From JAJCYK01 sp965224285 (GTDB taxonomy: Bacteria; Bacteroidota; Bacteroidia; Cytophagales; Cyclobacteriaceae): a stretch of 64,000 nt of DNA. The position numbers and the translations under genes are program-made. Of the stretch, positions 18,430-28,023 are shown piece after piece. The notes under the pieces were generated by a model that was not told the origin of the DNA, made no database searches, and was given only the letters and a program-made list of their open reading frames with translations. Each line of letters starts with the position of its first letter. Positions within the stretch are counted from its first letter, which is position 1. The DNA is taken from NCBI GenBank assembly GCA_965224285.1, contig OZ245043.1, positions 372,001 to 436,000 of the forward strand, in the 5' to 3' direction.

Positions 18430-19686
18430 ATGAAAGGTATGCTATTGAAAGGTCAGAATAAGCCGGGAGAAGCAATGCTAGCTATGGTAATCAGTGTCTT
18501 ATCGGGACTGGCACTATACGCCCAGGATGCTTCATCAACCCAGGGAGAACTTACCATTGAAATTCTAAAAAAAGGGGAGGGCCCTACCGCAGAAGCAGGG
18601 CAGGAGGTGGTGGTGCACGAGCGAATGGGCTACCTGGATGGTACCATCCTTTATTCCAGCAGGCAAGGTCCACCGGTTAGGTTTTTGTTAGGAGGCAATC
18701 AGGCCATAAAGGGGTTAGACCAGGGAATTCCCGGTATGCAGGTGGGAGAAATACGCAAGCTGATCGTTCCTCCTGCGCTTAGTCAACGAAGAGCCTATCC
18801 TTCATTCCTTTCCCCAGATTCCACGCTGGTATATGAAATAGAATTGATTGACATCATTCCACCCCCTGACTTTCCCCCTTTAAGCGCCAGGGGTAAGATT
18901 GTACAACAGGTGGGTTTTGATACCATCACTATCGAGTACGAACGGCCGTCGGTGCGGGGCCGCCAAATCTTTGGTCATTTGGTTCCATATGATACTTTAT
19001 GGAAAACCGGAGCTGGAAGTGGCCCTAAAATCAGATTTAGCGGACCAACTACTATCGAAAATAATCCCGTGGAAGCGGGAACCTATGCACTGATGACTAT
19101 TCCCGGTGAGCAAGAATGGACGGTGATCTTTACCAGGGACACCACATTTTACATGGAAAGAAAAGCTTACGAACCGGCAAAAGAAGTGGCTCGTTTTCAG
19201 GTGAAACAGCAGTCTACCGATCGATTTTATGAAGCATTCACCATTGATATCGATGTGGTTCCCCATAATGCAGTGATTTATCTTTCCTGGGAAAATACCC
19301 AGTTCAGCTTCAGGGTTAAAACCTCAACCGATGAGACGGTAGGTAAATATGTAGAGGAAACGCTTCTAACTGGCAAATCTCAGAACCCCGATTTGTATGC
19401 CACCGCTGCTGACTATTACTATTTCGGCAACCTGGATCTGGAAAAGGCGCTAGTACTTATTGACATTGCTATAAAAAAGGGGAATGAACCCTGGCACTAT
19501 CGATTGAAAATGGATATCCTGGAGAGGATGAGACGATATGAGGAAGCCATAGCAGTGGCACAAGCGGCAATTCAGTATATAAGCGGTAACCATAAAGAAT
19601 GGGGTTGGGATGAGGGTGCCTGGAAACGGAGCGTGGAGATGTATGAGGGGAGAATTGAGCAACTAAAAACGGTTTTGGAAAAATGA
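18430..19686 (+). CDS. Secreted FKBP-type peptidyl-prolyl isomerase fused to DUF2911 and TPR-like tail
   Basis: A 418-residue protein with a signal peptide when started at ATG 18430 (cleavage near LYAQ); an ATG at 18322 opens the frame earlier but would run through the promoter region. The N-terminal domain (about 37-145) is FKBP-like: GDG-type start LTIEILKKGEG, GNQAIKGLDQGIPGMQVGE and RKLIVPPAL. The middle (about 150-300) is DUF2911, with YERPSVRGRQIFG and WKTGAGSGPKI. The tail has two TPR-like helical pairs (EKALVLIDIAIKKGNEPWHY; YEEAIAVAQAAI). DUF2911 proteins are common secreted Bacteroidota proteins of unknown function; fusion with FKBP is less usual. It is probably periplasmic. Confidence 0.85.
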   Translation: MKGMLLKGQNKPGEAMLAMVISVLSGLALYAQDASSTQGELTIEILKKGEGPTAEAGQEVVVHERMGYLDGTILYSSRQGPPVRFLLGGNQAIKGLDQGIPGMQVGEIRKLIVPPALSQRRAYPSFLSPDSTLVYEIELIDIIPPPDFPPLSARGKIVQQVGFDTITIEYERPSVRGRQIFGHLVPYDTLWKTGAGSGPKIRFSGPTTIENNPVEAGTYALMTIPGEQEWTVIFTRDTTFYMERKAYEPAKEVARFQVKQQSTDRFYEAFTIDIDVVPHNAVIYLSWENTQFSFRVKTSTDETVGKYVEETLLTGKSQNPDLYATAADYYYFGNLDLEKALVLIDIAIKKGNEPWHYRLKMDILERMRRYEEAIAVAQAAIQYISGNHKEWGWDEGAWKRSVEMYEGRIEQLKTVLEK

Positions 19687-20045
19687 TATGCTGCCGGTAA
19701 ACTTGAAAATTTACTCCTGCAAATGGGAAACCTTAAATACTGATGACATGAAAAAGGGGTGATTAGCGAGCGTTATTCCATACTGGCAAGTAAATTGCGC
19801 TGGGCGATTTCCAAATGTGTTTGATCCTAGTATTGAATTTGTCGCCTGATTGGAGTAAACAAATATGCCAATAGCAATAAAAAACCCTCAAGGTAATTCA
19901 TTGCATATTCGAGAAACCGGTTTGTTCGCTGCCGTGCATAATAGTGCGCTAACGTGCAAAATAAAATTCCAAATACGCACCTGGATTAAATTCGACGAGT
20001 GGCATGTTTATTGGGCGGGTATAACCTCACCATACTGACTTCAAT
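19687..20045. other. Intergenic region, nothing recognised
   Basis: About 360 bases lie before the FtsX-type permease. A short piece (19979-19990) resembles the CCTGGATTAA half of the dispersed palindrome family but has no partner arm. No promoter or terminator could be placed. Confidence 0.35.
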
Positions 20046-22400
20046 ATGCTACGGCACCACCTACTGCTACTTTATCGAACCTGTAAACGGTATACCAGTA
20101 CATTTGCCATAAATCTTGTGGGCCTTTCTACGGCATTGACCTCTGTGATCTTGATTGGACTTTGGGTTACCGACGAACTCCAAATGGACAAGTTCCATGA
20201 AAAAAACCAGCAACTTTACCAAGTACTTTCGGTGCATAATTTTAATGGCGAATTGGTGACTGCCAAGGCTACTAGCTGGAAATTGGAACAGTCGCTGGTG
20301 GAAGAGTTGCCTGAAGTTCGGCAGGTGGCGGTATTGGTCAATTACGGCGATAATATGAGTATATCCGTGGATGACAAATCAGTAAGAGGACAGGGTAAAT
20401 TTGGCAGCACAGATTTTTTTGAAGTTTTTAGTTTTCCCCTGTTGAGCGGAAGGAAAGACCAGGTACTGGTGAATAAGGACGCTATTGTAATTTCCGAGGA
20501 CCTGGCCATGAATTTGTTCAATACCACGCGGGATCTAATGGGGAAGACCATCACCGTTTATCAAGAGGACTACACCATCACCGGGATCTTTGAGAATATT
20601 CCTGCCAAATCAAGTCTGCAATTCGATTTTATGCTTTCGTTTGAAGGACTTAAGGATAAATTCCCGGATTCCTTTTCCGATTGGGGAAATACCGGCCCCA
20701 GAACTTTTCTCCTTTTGGATGAGCAAACCGAAGTAAGTCAATTCAAAGGCAAGATCAAGGATTTCGTACTCACCAAAAACCCCAATGCCAATGCCACCTT
20801 GTTAATACAACCCTTTTCCGATACCTATTTGTATAGCAGCTATGACAACGGACAAATACAGGCTGGGAGAATGGTGTACGTCAACCTGTTTATGTTGATA
20901 GCCATATTTATTCTGATCATTGCCTGTATAAATTTCATGAATCTGCATACCGCAAACGCTTTCCGTAGGGCCAAGGAAGTGGGTATCAAAAAAGCCATCG
21001 GATCTTCCAGGAAGGCCCTTATTTATCAATACCTGGGCGAATCTATCAGCATGGCCTTCCTTTCATTATTGGTGGCACTGTTGCTGGTCTTTAGTTTGCT
21101 GCCTCAATTTAAACTGATCACCGGCAAGCAATTGATCATAGACTTGTCCCCTGGCCTATGGTTCTCAGTACTGGGAATAACCTTGATTTGCGGATTTTTA
21201 GCGGGTAGTTATCCGGCCTTTTACTTATCGGGATTTCAACCGATTTCAATTCTCAAAGGTAAACTACAAACTACCTTTGGCGAGGTATGGACCCGGAACG
21301 GCCTGGTAGTGTTACAATTTACGCTTTCAGTGGTTTTTATCGTTTCCGTGCTGGTAATTCAAAAACAAATCGATTTTGTTCAAACCAAGAATTTAGGCTA
21401 CAACAAATCCAATGTGGTTTATTTTCAAACAGAAGGTAAGATCATGCAGAATAAAGACGCCTTCCTGTCAGAGCTGAAACGAATTCCCGGGGTTGAAAAT
21501 GCGGCGGTATCCGAACATCATTTGATGGGGCATGAGCACCGCACCGGAGGAGTAATTTGGCAAGGTAAAAATGATGATGATAATGTAAGCTTCGAGTACG
21601 GCATGGTTGGTTATGACTTTATCGAAACCATGGGTATGGAAATTGCACTGGGAAGATCATTCTCTGCCGAATACGGAGATGAAAAGTCAAAGATCATATT
21701 TAATGAAACAGCCATAAAAGCAATGGGTTTGGAGGACCCGCTAGGTGAGGTAGTACAACAATGGGGGGAGGAGAAGGAAATTATTGGCGTGCTAAAGGAT
21801 TTTCACTTCGAATCTTTTCATGAGCAGGTAAAACCTATGTTTTTTGTCTTCAACCCTGCGGCCGCTGAATATGTGATGGCTCGTATTATTCCTGGGACAG
21901 AAATAGAAACGCTGCAAGAGACTGAAAAACTTTATGCGAATTTCAATCCTGATTTACTGTTTACCTACGGTTTTCTGGACCAAGATTATCAATCAATGTA
22001 TGAATCGGAGATGAAGATCTCTGTTTTATCCAAATATTTTGCGGGATTAGCCATACTGATCTCCTGCCTGGGATTATTGGGTTTGGCCCAGTTCACCGCA
22101 CATCGAAGGGTTAAGGAAATTGGTATTCGCAAGATATTAGGCGCCAGCGCTCTGGGCATTGTAACCCTGTTAGCAGGTCAGTTTACTCGCATGGTACTGG
22201 TAGCGGTGGGAATTGCCGTTCCCATCAGCTACTTTCTTACCGACCAATGGTTGCAGACCTTTGCCTTTAGAACCGCACTGAACTGGTCCACTTTTGCACT
22301 GGCCGGACTGATCGCTTTAACTATTGCCTGGCTCACCATTAGTTTTCAGACTTTCAGGGCCGCCGGAGTTAATCCCACGGAGTGTTTAAAGGAAGAATGA
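20046..22400 (+). CDS. MacB/FtsX-type ABC transporter permease without its own ATPase
   Basis: A 784-residue inner-membrane protein. It has one N-terminal helix (about 20-40), a periplasmic MacB-PCD-like domain, an FtsX block of three helices (about 280-400, with RRAKEVGIKKAIGSS as the coupling segment), a second periplasmic domain, and a second FtsX block at the C terminus (RRVKEIGIRKILGAS). This duplicated architecture is typical of the large Cytophagales permease family whose members are often encoded without a neighbouring ATP-binding protein, as here. Substrate unknown; MacB-like mechanotransmission or export is the expected type of action. Confidence 0.87.
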   Translation: MLRHHLLLLYRTCKRYTSTFAINLVGLSTALTSVILIGLWVTDELQMDKFHEKNQQLYQVLSVHNFNGELVTAKATSWKLEQSLVEELPEVRQVAVLVNYGDNMSISVDDKSVRGQGKFGSTDFFEVFSFPLLSGRKDQVLVNKDAIVISEDLAMNLFNTTRDLMGKTITVYQEDYTITGIFENIPAKSSLQFDFMLSFEGLKDKFPDSFSDWGNTGPRTFLLLDEQTEVSQFKGKIKDFVLTKNPNANATLLIQPFSDTYLYSSYDNGQIQAGRMVYVNLFMLIAIFILIIACINFMNLHTANAFRRAKEVGIKKAIGSSRKALIYQYLGESISMAFLSLLVALLLVFSLLPQFKLITGKQLIIDLSPGLWFSVLGITLICGFLAGSYPAFYLSGFQPISILKGKLQTTFGEVWTRNGLVVLQFTLSVVFIVSVLVIQKQIDFVQTKNLGYNKSNVVYFQTEGKIMQNKDAFLSELKRIPGVENAAVSEHHLMGHEHRTGGVIWQGKNDDDNVSFEYGMVGYDFIETMGMEIALGRSFSAEYGDEKSKIIFNETAIKAMGLEDPLGEVVQQWGEEKEIIGVLKDFHFESFHEQVKPMFFVFNPAAAEYVMARIIPGTEIETLQETEKLYANFNPDLLFTYGFLDQDYQSMYESEMKISVLSKYFAGLAILISCLGLLGLAQFTAHRRVKEIGIRKILGASALGIVTLLAGQFTRMVLVAVGIAVPISYFLTDQWLQTFAFRTALNWSTFALAGLIALTIAWLTISFQTFRAAGVNPTECLKEE

Positions 22401-23074
22401 TTTGGAAGAAACTAGGCATGTCGCAGTATCCATTCGAGAATGGACCATTGAATTGGCGACTTTATGATTTTGGAGTTAACTCTAAACCAAATTTTTCTGA
22501 CCAGCCCACTACTGGTGACTGCCCTGACTCAGATTGGCCGCTTGTCCATTCTGCCGTTCAAGGCGGTAAAGAGGCTAAAACGTCATCGATTTATTATCTA
22601 ATGATCCAAAAAGTTACAGAAATTCCTCAAATCCGTACATCCCATTATGATAATTTAAAATCATTTAAAATCCCCCAATTCCTGGCCCGTCCTTTGATAA
22701 ACACAATTGCTTATCTTTGACGGTACTAAACGCGAAACCAGGATAATTGCTTTTGGCTCAAAAAACCGAAAAGATCTGGCATGGAATACGGGTTAAAATT
22801 TGCCGCATCACATTTGCGAATTTCTCCGGGCGAATCGATTAGTAAAGTGTACCGGAAACTAAAACGAGTTTATAACCGCCGAATCAATAAGCGATTGTTT
22901 GGAAAGTACTTTGAACGAGGGAAATACCCAGCAAATGAAAATGACTAAAGAAACTCATAATAAAACTGCATTGAAGCGTAGTTAGTGGCGGATACTCTGG
23001 TATAAATTCACCTGATCAATGACTGAAATGTGCACTTATGCTAAACGCAAACACCCAATAACCGGACGGATTAA
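22401..23074. other. Intergenic region with unrecognised short frames
   Basis: This 674-base stretch has no recognisable gene. Short plus-strand frames exist: 22464-22601 (45 codons, hydrophobic then basic) and 22781-22948 (55 codons, very basic, rich in Lys, Arg and Tyr). A possible promoter precedes the second: TTTG at 22693 and TATCTTTG at 22712-22719, matching TAnnTTTG, but the 15-base spacer is shorter than the usual ~19-21. A longer frame at 22382-22720 overlaps the permease stop and has no family features. I treat all of these as unproven. Confidence 0.3.
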
Positions 23075-24607
23075 ATGAAAATAAACATATTAATAATTTT
23101 CACTGTTCTCAAAATGGATCTTGCTTACGGGCAAACTTCATTGGCAGATATAGACCTGGTTAATGGGGATCATACCATTGGTTTTTCCCACTACCTGACC
23201 TCCGACAGTACTAGGACCTATCAAAGAATATTTGATTGGAACAACCAGCATACTCCCAGGCCGATTCCCGTGAGTATTTGGTATCCTGCCAAAGAGAAAG
23301 AGATAAAAAACCAGGCGTTGACGGTGCTAAGTTATATGGAGATATTGAAGGAGGAAGAGGAATGGGAATATTTGCCCAACAGCCAAATATTGAATTGGTT
23401 TTACTATGCCAATACAGCAGCGAATCAAGACCACTTAAACGAACAGGCAACAGCCTATCGTAACATCAAACCGGAAATGGGTAAATTCCCCGTAGTCATT
23501 TATGCTCCCAGCTATCAGGCTTCTTCCATCGAGAACTTTGCACTTTGTGAGTTTCTGGCCAGCCATGGATACATAGTGATATCCAGTCCCAGCCGGGGAA
23601 CCGAAAATCGGTTTCTGGAAGGTGGGATCCAAAAGGATATTGAAACTCAGGCCAGAGACATTGAGTTTCTGATCAAAGAACTGGCAAAATTTCCCAATGC
23701 GGACCATGACCGTATTGCCACCATGGGTTTCAGTTTTGGGGGCTTGTCCAATGTACTGGCCCAAATGAGGAATGCAAATATAAAAGCTATTGTCAGTCTT
23801 GATGGTAGCGTAAAATATCAATACCGCACCTTGAAGCAATCGCCGTTCTTCAATATCGATAAGGTTGACGTTCCCTTTATCCATATGGCCCAAAAGGATA
23901 TTCCTCAACAGGTACTGATAGAAGACCATATCGATTCAACTTTAAACCACTATTTTGAATTTTATGATAGTCTTCGTTACAGCCAGGGCTACCGGTTAAA
24001 ATTTCACCACCTGACCCATGCCTATTTCAGTACCTTGGGGGTGCTGTTTCAGGAAAGGGACCATCGGCAGGATAAAAGTGATGAGGAAATCATGGACTCT
24101 TATAATCTGGCAGCGGTATATACCTTAAATTTTTTGAATGCTTTTTTAAAAAATGATGCGGAAGCGCGGGCCTTCCTGGAAAACCCACCGGAGCAAAACG
24201 GAATTAAAAAAGACCTGATAACCCTCCAAACCAAGCAACCGCAAAACCAGCCTTTCACGTTTCGGGATTTCAATGAGTTGGCCGCTGAGCAGAACTATAA
24301 GCGCCTAAAAGAACTATACGATTCGACGCTTATGGTGCATCCTTCTCTACAATTACCTGAAGCTAGTCTCAACAACCTTGGGTTACAACTGATTTTCAAT
24401 CCGCAAACATCCCAACATGGTATCAACATCCTCCTGCTGGCGACCAGTCTTTACCCGAATTCCGGGAATCTATATGACAGCCTGGCCGAAGCTTATTTTT
24501 TTGTGGGAGCTAGGGAGAAGGCTATTGAAAGTTTTGAAAGGTCGTTGCGTCTGAGTCCGCAGAACCAAAATGCCATCGACCGGTTAAAGGAGTTGCGTGG
24601 GAGATGA
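23075..24607 (+). CDS. Secreted alpha/beta hydrolase with C-terminal TPR
   Basis: A 510-residue protein with a signal peptide (cleavage near AYG-Q). The central domain is an alpha/beta hydrolase of the PAF-acetylhydrolase/dienelactone-hydrolase type: nucleophile elbow MGFSFGGLSN (Ser near 223), a following VSLDGS acid strand and a late His in HHLTHAYFS. Residues ~460-505 form a TPR (SLAEAYFFVGAREKAIESFE, then RLSPQNQNAIDRL). It is a probable periplasmic esterase or lipase-like enzyme of unknown substrate. It has no obvious operon partner; the serine hydrolase downstream begins 152 bases later. Confidence 0.8.
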   Translation: MKINILIIFTVLKMDLAYGQTSLADIDLVNGDHTIGFSHYLTSDSTRTYQRIFDWNNQHTPRPIPVSIWYPAKEKEIKNQALTVLSYMEILKEEEEWEYLPNSQILNWFYYANTAANQDHLNEQATAYRNIKPEMGKFPVVIYAPSYQASSIENFALCEFLASHGYIVISSPSRGTENRFLEGGIQKDIETQARDIEFLIKELAKFPNADHDRIATMGFSFGGLSNVLAQMRNANIKAIVSLDGSVKYQYRTLKQSPFFNIDKVDVPFIHMAQKDIPQQVLIEDHIDSTLNHYFEFYDSLRYSQGYRLKFHHLTHAYFSTLGVLFQERDHRQDKSDEEIMDSYNLAAVYTLNFLNAFLKNDAEARAFLENPPEQNGIKKDLITLQTKQPQNQPFTFRDFNELAAEQNYKRLKELYDSTLMVHPSLQLPEASLNNLGLQLIFNPQTSQHGINILLLATSLYPNSGNLYDSLAEAYFFVGAREKAIESFERSLRLSPQNQNAIDRLKELRGR

Positions 24608-24759
24608 ATTGATTAAGAGACAATTGAGTATTTTAAGGTCAATCCGGTGGGTTATAGAATGATTGGCAGACATGCCCTATAATGAGGTTAAGATCAGTAG
24701 TTTTCCTTTGTACCGGACTATTTTCGTACATAAATTGAGAAAATTTTGAGACCCGAAAA

Positions 24760-25944
24760 ATGAAAAAACTATATGGATTGGTAGTGATTGTGAACATTCT
24801 AGTAGCCTGTAGTACAGATAAAAAGGCAGAAATTTCAACGCAATTGAGTCATTACTATCAAAATAGTTCTCTTCCTGCAGCCATCATGGGAAGTACCACC
24901 AAAGATGGAAGGATGGATTGGTATGCTTTTGGCCCATCCACCTGGGATGCTACTGATACGGTCACTAAGGATCATATATTCAGAATTGCCTCCATGACCA
25001 AGGCTATCACTTCAGTGGCCGCATTACAGCTGGTTGAACAAGGTTTAATTGGACTGGATGAACCACTGGATTCATTGATGCCTGAAATGGATTCCATCCC
25101 AATTCTCACCCCCAATGGTGATTTGATCAAAAGTGAAAAATCAATCACGCTTAGACATCTGTTAACTCACACCTCTGGATTTAGCTATAAATTTACTTCA
25201 TCAAGGCTGGCTAATTTCAACCCAGAAACTTGGGATTTCAAGGATAATCCCAGGCTTTTTGAACCTGGGACAAGCTGGCAGTATGGTACCAGCACGGACT
25301 GGGTGGGTAAAATCATTGAAAAGGTCAGCGGCCAGGATCTGGAAACCTACTTTAAAGAAAGCATTACCGGACCGTTGAAGATGCAAAGTACTTTCTTCAA
25401 TGTACCGGAAAGCTTAACGGGGAGAATTGTTTCCTGGGGATCCCGAGATTCTACTGGATTCCAGGAGACCCAACGCATTCCTGAGAAACCCGCTACCACT
25501 TTTAGCGGTGGCGGCGGACTATATTCTACACCTCATGATTATCTGACTTTTTTAAAATGTTTGTTAAATGATGGTGAACTTGATGGCAGACGGATTCTGA
25601 AGGCTGAAACCGTAGCCATGATGTTTGAAAATCAATTACCTGAAAACCAGAGCCTGGTTCACAATTTACCCGAAGGAGACCTAGTATCTTTTGATGGTGA
25701 GTTTATGGATGAAGCGGACAAACATGGCCTGGCCTGGGCCATAGAGGATAATGAAGACGAAGTAATACGATCCAAAGGGGCAGCCTATTGGGCTGGAATT
25801 GGTAATTCTTATTATACCATTGATAAAGACCAAGGAATTGCCTTAGTATATTTTACCCAATTCCTGCCTTTCAACGACCCAGAATCATTTAAATTTTATC
25901 GTTTTTTTGAAAAGCAAGTTTATTCAAAACTCAAAGAGGACTAA
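24760..25944 (+). CDS. Beta-lactamase-related serine hydrolase lipoprotein
   Basis: A 394-residue class C beta-lactamase/esterase-like lipoprotein. The signal peptide ends in LVAC. The catalytic SxxK is SMTK (about residue 77), followed by LRHLLTHTSGFSY, a Tyr motif in WQYGTSTDW and an HGLAW segment where true beta-lactamases have KTG. The family includes esterases, D-aminopeptidases and DD-peptidases, so antibiotic resistance should not be assumed. The gene stands alone, just before the long repeat array. Confidence 0.87.
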   Translation: MKKLYGLVVIVNILVACSTDKKAEISTQLSHYYQNSSLPAAIMGSTTKDGRMDWYAFGPSTWDATDTVTKDHIFRIASMTKAITSVAALQLVEQGLIGLDEPLDSLMPEMDSIPILTPNGDLIKSEKSITLRHLLTHTSGFSYKFTSSRLANFNPETWDFKDNPRLFEPGTSWQYGTSTDWVGKIIEKVSGQDLETYFKESITGPLKMQSTFFNVPESLTGRIVSWGSRDSTGFQETQRIPEKPATTFSGGGGLYSTPHDYLTFLKCLLNDGELDGRRILKAETVAMMFENQLPENQSLVHNLPEGDLVSFDGEFMDEADKHGLAWAIEDNEDEVIRSKGAAYWAGIGNSYYTIDKDQGIALVYFTQFLPFNDPESFKFYRFFEKQVYSKLKED

Positions 25945-25964
25945 TAATTTACGGCGACCTCTAG

Positions 25965-27030
25965 TAGTCAGCGAACAGGGTGAGCGCGAAATTCGAAGGA
26001 TAGTTTAGTTAGAAACAATTCAACTTTGATACGGAAGGGGATTGCTTCACTTCGTTCGCAATGACCCCTACACTGGTCGTGGCATGTGCTACGACCGATT
26101 TTGAACGGGATTGTTTTGCTTCGCGCACAATGACCTTGCAGAGATTTATTGTAAGTTTAAACGCCTCTTGGCCTCCATCCGGGTCATTGCGAAGAGCGCA
26201 GCGATGAAGCAATCTCCTTAGTCAGCGAACAGGATGAGCGCGAAATTCGAAGGATAGTTAAGTTAGAAACAATTCAACTTTGGTGCGGAACGGGATTGCT
26301 TCACTTCGTTCGCAATGACCCCTACACTGGTCGTAGTATGTGCTACGACCGATTTTGAACGGGATTGTTTTGCTTCGCGCACAATGACCTTGCAGAGATT
26401 CATTGTAAGTTTAAACGCCTCTTGGCCTCCATCCAGGTCATTGCGAAGAGCGCAGCGATGAAGCAATCTCCTTAGTCAGGGAACAGGGTGAGCGCGAAAT
26501 TCGAAGGATAGTTAAGTTAGAAACAATTCAACTTTGGTACGGAACGGGATTGCTTCACTTCGTTGCAATGACCCCTACACTGGTCGTGGCATGTGCTACG
26601 ACCGATTTTGAAGGGGATTGCTTCACTTCGTTGCAATGACCCCTACACTGGTCGTGGCATGTGCTACGACCGATTTTGAAGGGGATTGCTTCACTTCGTT
26701 CGCAATGACCCCTACACTGGTCGTAGCATGTGCTACGACCGATTTTGAACGGGATTGCTTTGCTTCGCGCGCAATGACCTTGCAGAGATTTATTGTAAGT
26801 TTAAACGCCTCTTGGCCTCCATCCGGGTCATTGCGAAGAGCGCAGCGATGAAGCAATCTCCTTAGTCAGGGAACAGGGTGAGCGCGAAATTCGAAGGATA
26901 GTTTAGTTAGAAACAATTCAACTTTGATACGGAAGGGGATTGCTTCACTTCGTTCGCAATGACCCCTACACTGGTCGTAGCATGAGCTACGACCGATTTT
27001 GAACGGGATTGTTTTGCTTCGCGCGCAATT
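25965..27030. repeat. Tandem array of ~254-bp non-coding repeats, about 3.7 copies
   Basis: Units begin with TAGTCAGNGAACAGG at 25965, 26218, 26473 and 26863 (periods 253, 255 and 390); the fourth is cut short near 27030. Each contains attgcttcacttcgttcgc, which is the reverse complement of the core in the 15-kb array, plus the palindrome GGTCGTAGC-ATGT-GCTACGACC (for example 26719-26740). The long third unit is explained by two extra internal 68-bp copies. The minus-strand frames of about 67-77 codons in each unit are translations of the repeat and not genes. Confidence 0.92.
26547..26750. repeat. Three tandem 68-bp sub-repeats inside the third array unit
   Basis: Copies begin at 26547, 26615 and 26683 with the shared start GGATTGCTTCACTTCGTT, each containing the GGTCGT(A/G)GC palindrome. 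Two additional copies (136 bp) account exactly for the difference between this unit (390 bp) and the normal ~254 bp. A fourth, variant start follows at 26752. Confidence 0.88.
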
Positions 27031-27112
27031 GGAATTAATGGATATAGTTTTAGCCAACAAATCCCATGGTGCCACCCTTTCCCGCCCGCTGTACAATGCT
27101 TAACTTCCGATT

Positions 27113-27940
27113 ATGAAACCTACCCCCACCAAACAATTAATGATCCACGCTGATGACCTGGGGCTATGCCATGCCATGAACGCTGCTTCTATCCAGGCTA
27201 TGGAACACGGTTCGGTCAATTCCGCTAGTATTATGACCCCCTGTCCCTGGTTTGGGGAGATCGCCGCTTATGCGCGCACCCGGCCCCACCTGGACCTGGG
27301 GATCCACCTGACCATGACCAATGAATGGGACCATTATCGCTGGCCTCCGGTAGCTTCTTCGGAGCAGGTGCCCACGCTGGTGGATGATCGGGGTTTGATG
27401 CATGATCTTAAAACCATTTTCGAGAAAGAGATAAATCCGGCGGAGGTGGAGATCGAACTGCGGGCCCAGATCGACAAAGCCCTGGCCTATGGTATCCAGC
27501 CCACCCACCTGGACGCTCATGATTTCGTATTAATGAAGCGGCGGGATCTATTGGAGGTTTATCTGAAAGTAGCTAGAGAATATGGCCTGCCAGCCTTGTT
27601 CCATCCGGATTTCATAAAGCAGAAATTTGGAGTAGATGCCAGTGGACTCTATGATAAGGGTGAGGTCCGGGTTGATCGGATCGTGATGGCCTATCCGGAT
27701 GACTACGCCAGCGGGCTTCACCATTTCTATACCCGGACACTTAAAACGTTGCCCCCGGGGCTCACCATGTTGCTGGTGCACCCGGGCTACGATACACCGG
27801 AGCTGCAGGCCATTACCACCGACAAGATCGATTGCTGCGCCGCCTGGCGGGAACAGGATTTTGATTTTTTTACCAGCGATGCCTGCAGCCAGATATTGGA
27901 AGAGGAGGGAGTGCAGTTGGTTAGTTGGCTGGAGTTGTAA
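27113..27940 (+). CDS. YdjC/ChbG-family carbohydrate deacetylase
   Basis: A 275-residue cytoplasmic protein with the metal-binding HADDLG motif near residue 12, the GIHLTMTNEW strand near 65 and the later THLDAHDF motif (His and Asp ligands). These are the signatures of YdjC/ChbG deacetylases, which remove acetyl groups from chito-oligosaccharides or similar sugars. C/G-rich codons are more frequent here than in the flanking genes upstream, which may reflect a different history. No glycan gene is adjacent, so the substrate is open. The start at 27113 follows closely on the repeat array. Confidence 0.87.
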   Translation: MKPTPTKQLMIHADDLGLCHAMNAASIQAMEHGSVNSASIMTPCPWFGEIAAYARTRPHLDLGIHLTMTNEWDHYRWPPVASSEQVPTLVDDRGLMHDLKTIFEKEINPAEVEIELRAQIDKALAYGIQPTHLDAHDFVLMKRRDLLEVYLKVAREYGLPALFHPDFIKQKFGVDASGLYDKGEVRVDRIVMAYPDDYASGLHHFYTRTLKTLPPGLTMLLVHPGYDTPELQAITTDKIDCCAAWREQDFDFFTSDACSQILEEEGVQLVSWLEL

Positions 27941-28023
27941 AGAGGATGGGATCGAAATAAGATAGTAGTGCCCCAACGGCCCTCTATTTAGGCGCATACG
28001 GAGGAATTCTGTAACTTTATTCC

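Noticed and set aside
22382..22720. 112-codon frame overlapping the FtsX permease stop
   Set aside because: No signal, domain or family pattern; overlaps the permease end and starts inside it. Treated as non-coding.
23435..23929. 164-codon minus-strand frame over the alpha/beta hydrolase
   Set aside because: Antisense shadow of the hydrolase gene, with no own motifs.
24760..25944. Antibiotic-resistance beta-lactamase
   Set aside because: SxxK family member but with HGL rather than KTG; the clan includes many esterases and peptidases, so no resistance role is claimed (same for 40439-41653).
26009..27096. Minus-strand frames of 67-77 codons (LHRCALRNDPDGGQEAFK type)
   Set aside because: They are the same repeat unit translated repeatedly within the 26-kb array; such peptides are typical false genes from intergenic repeats.
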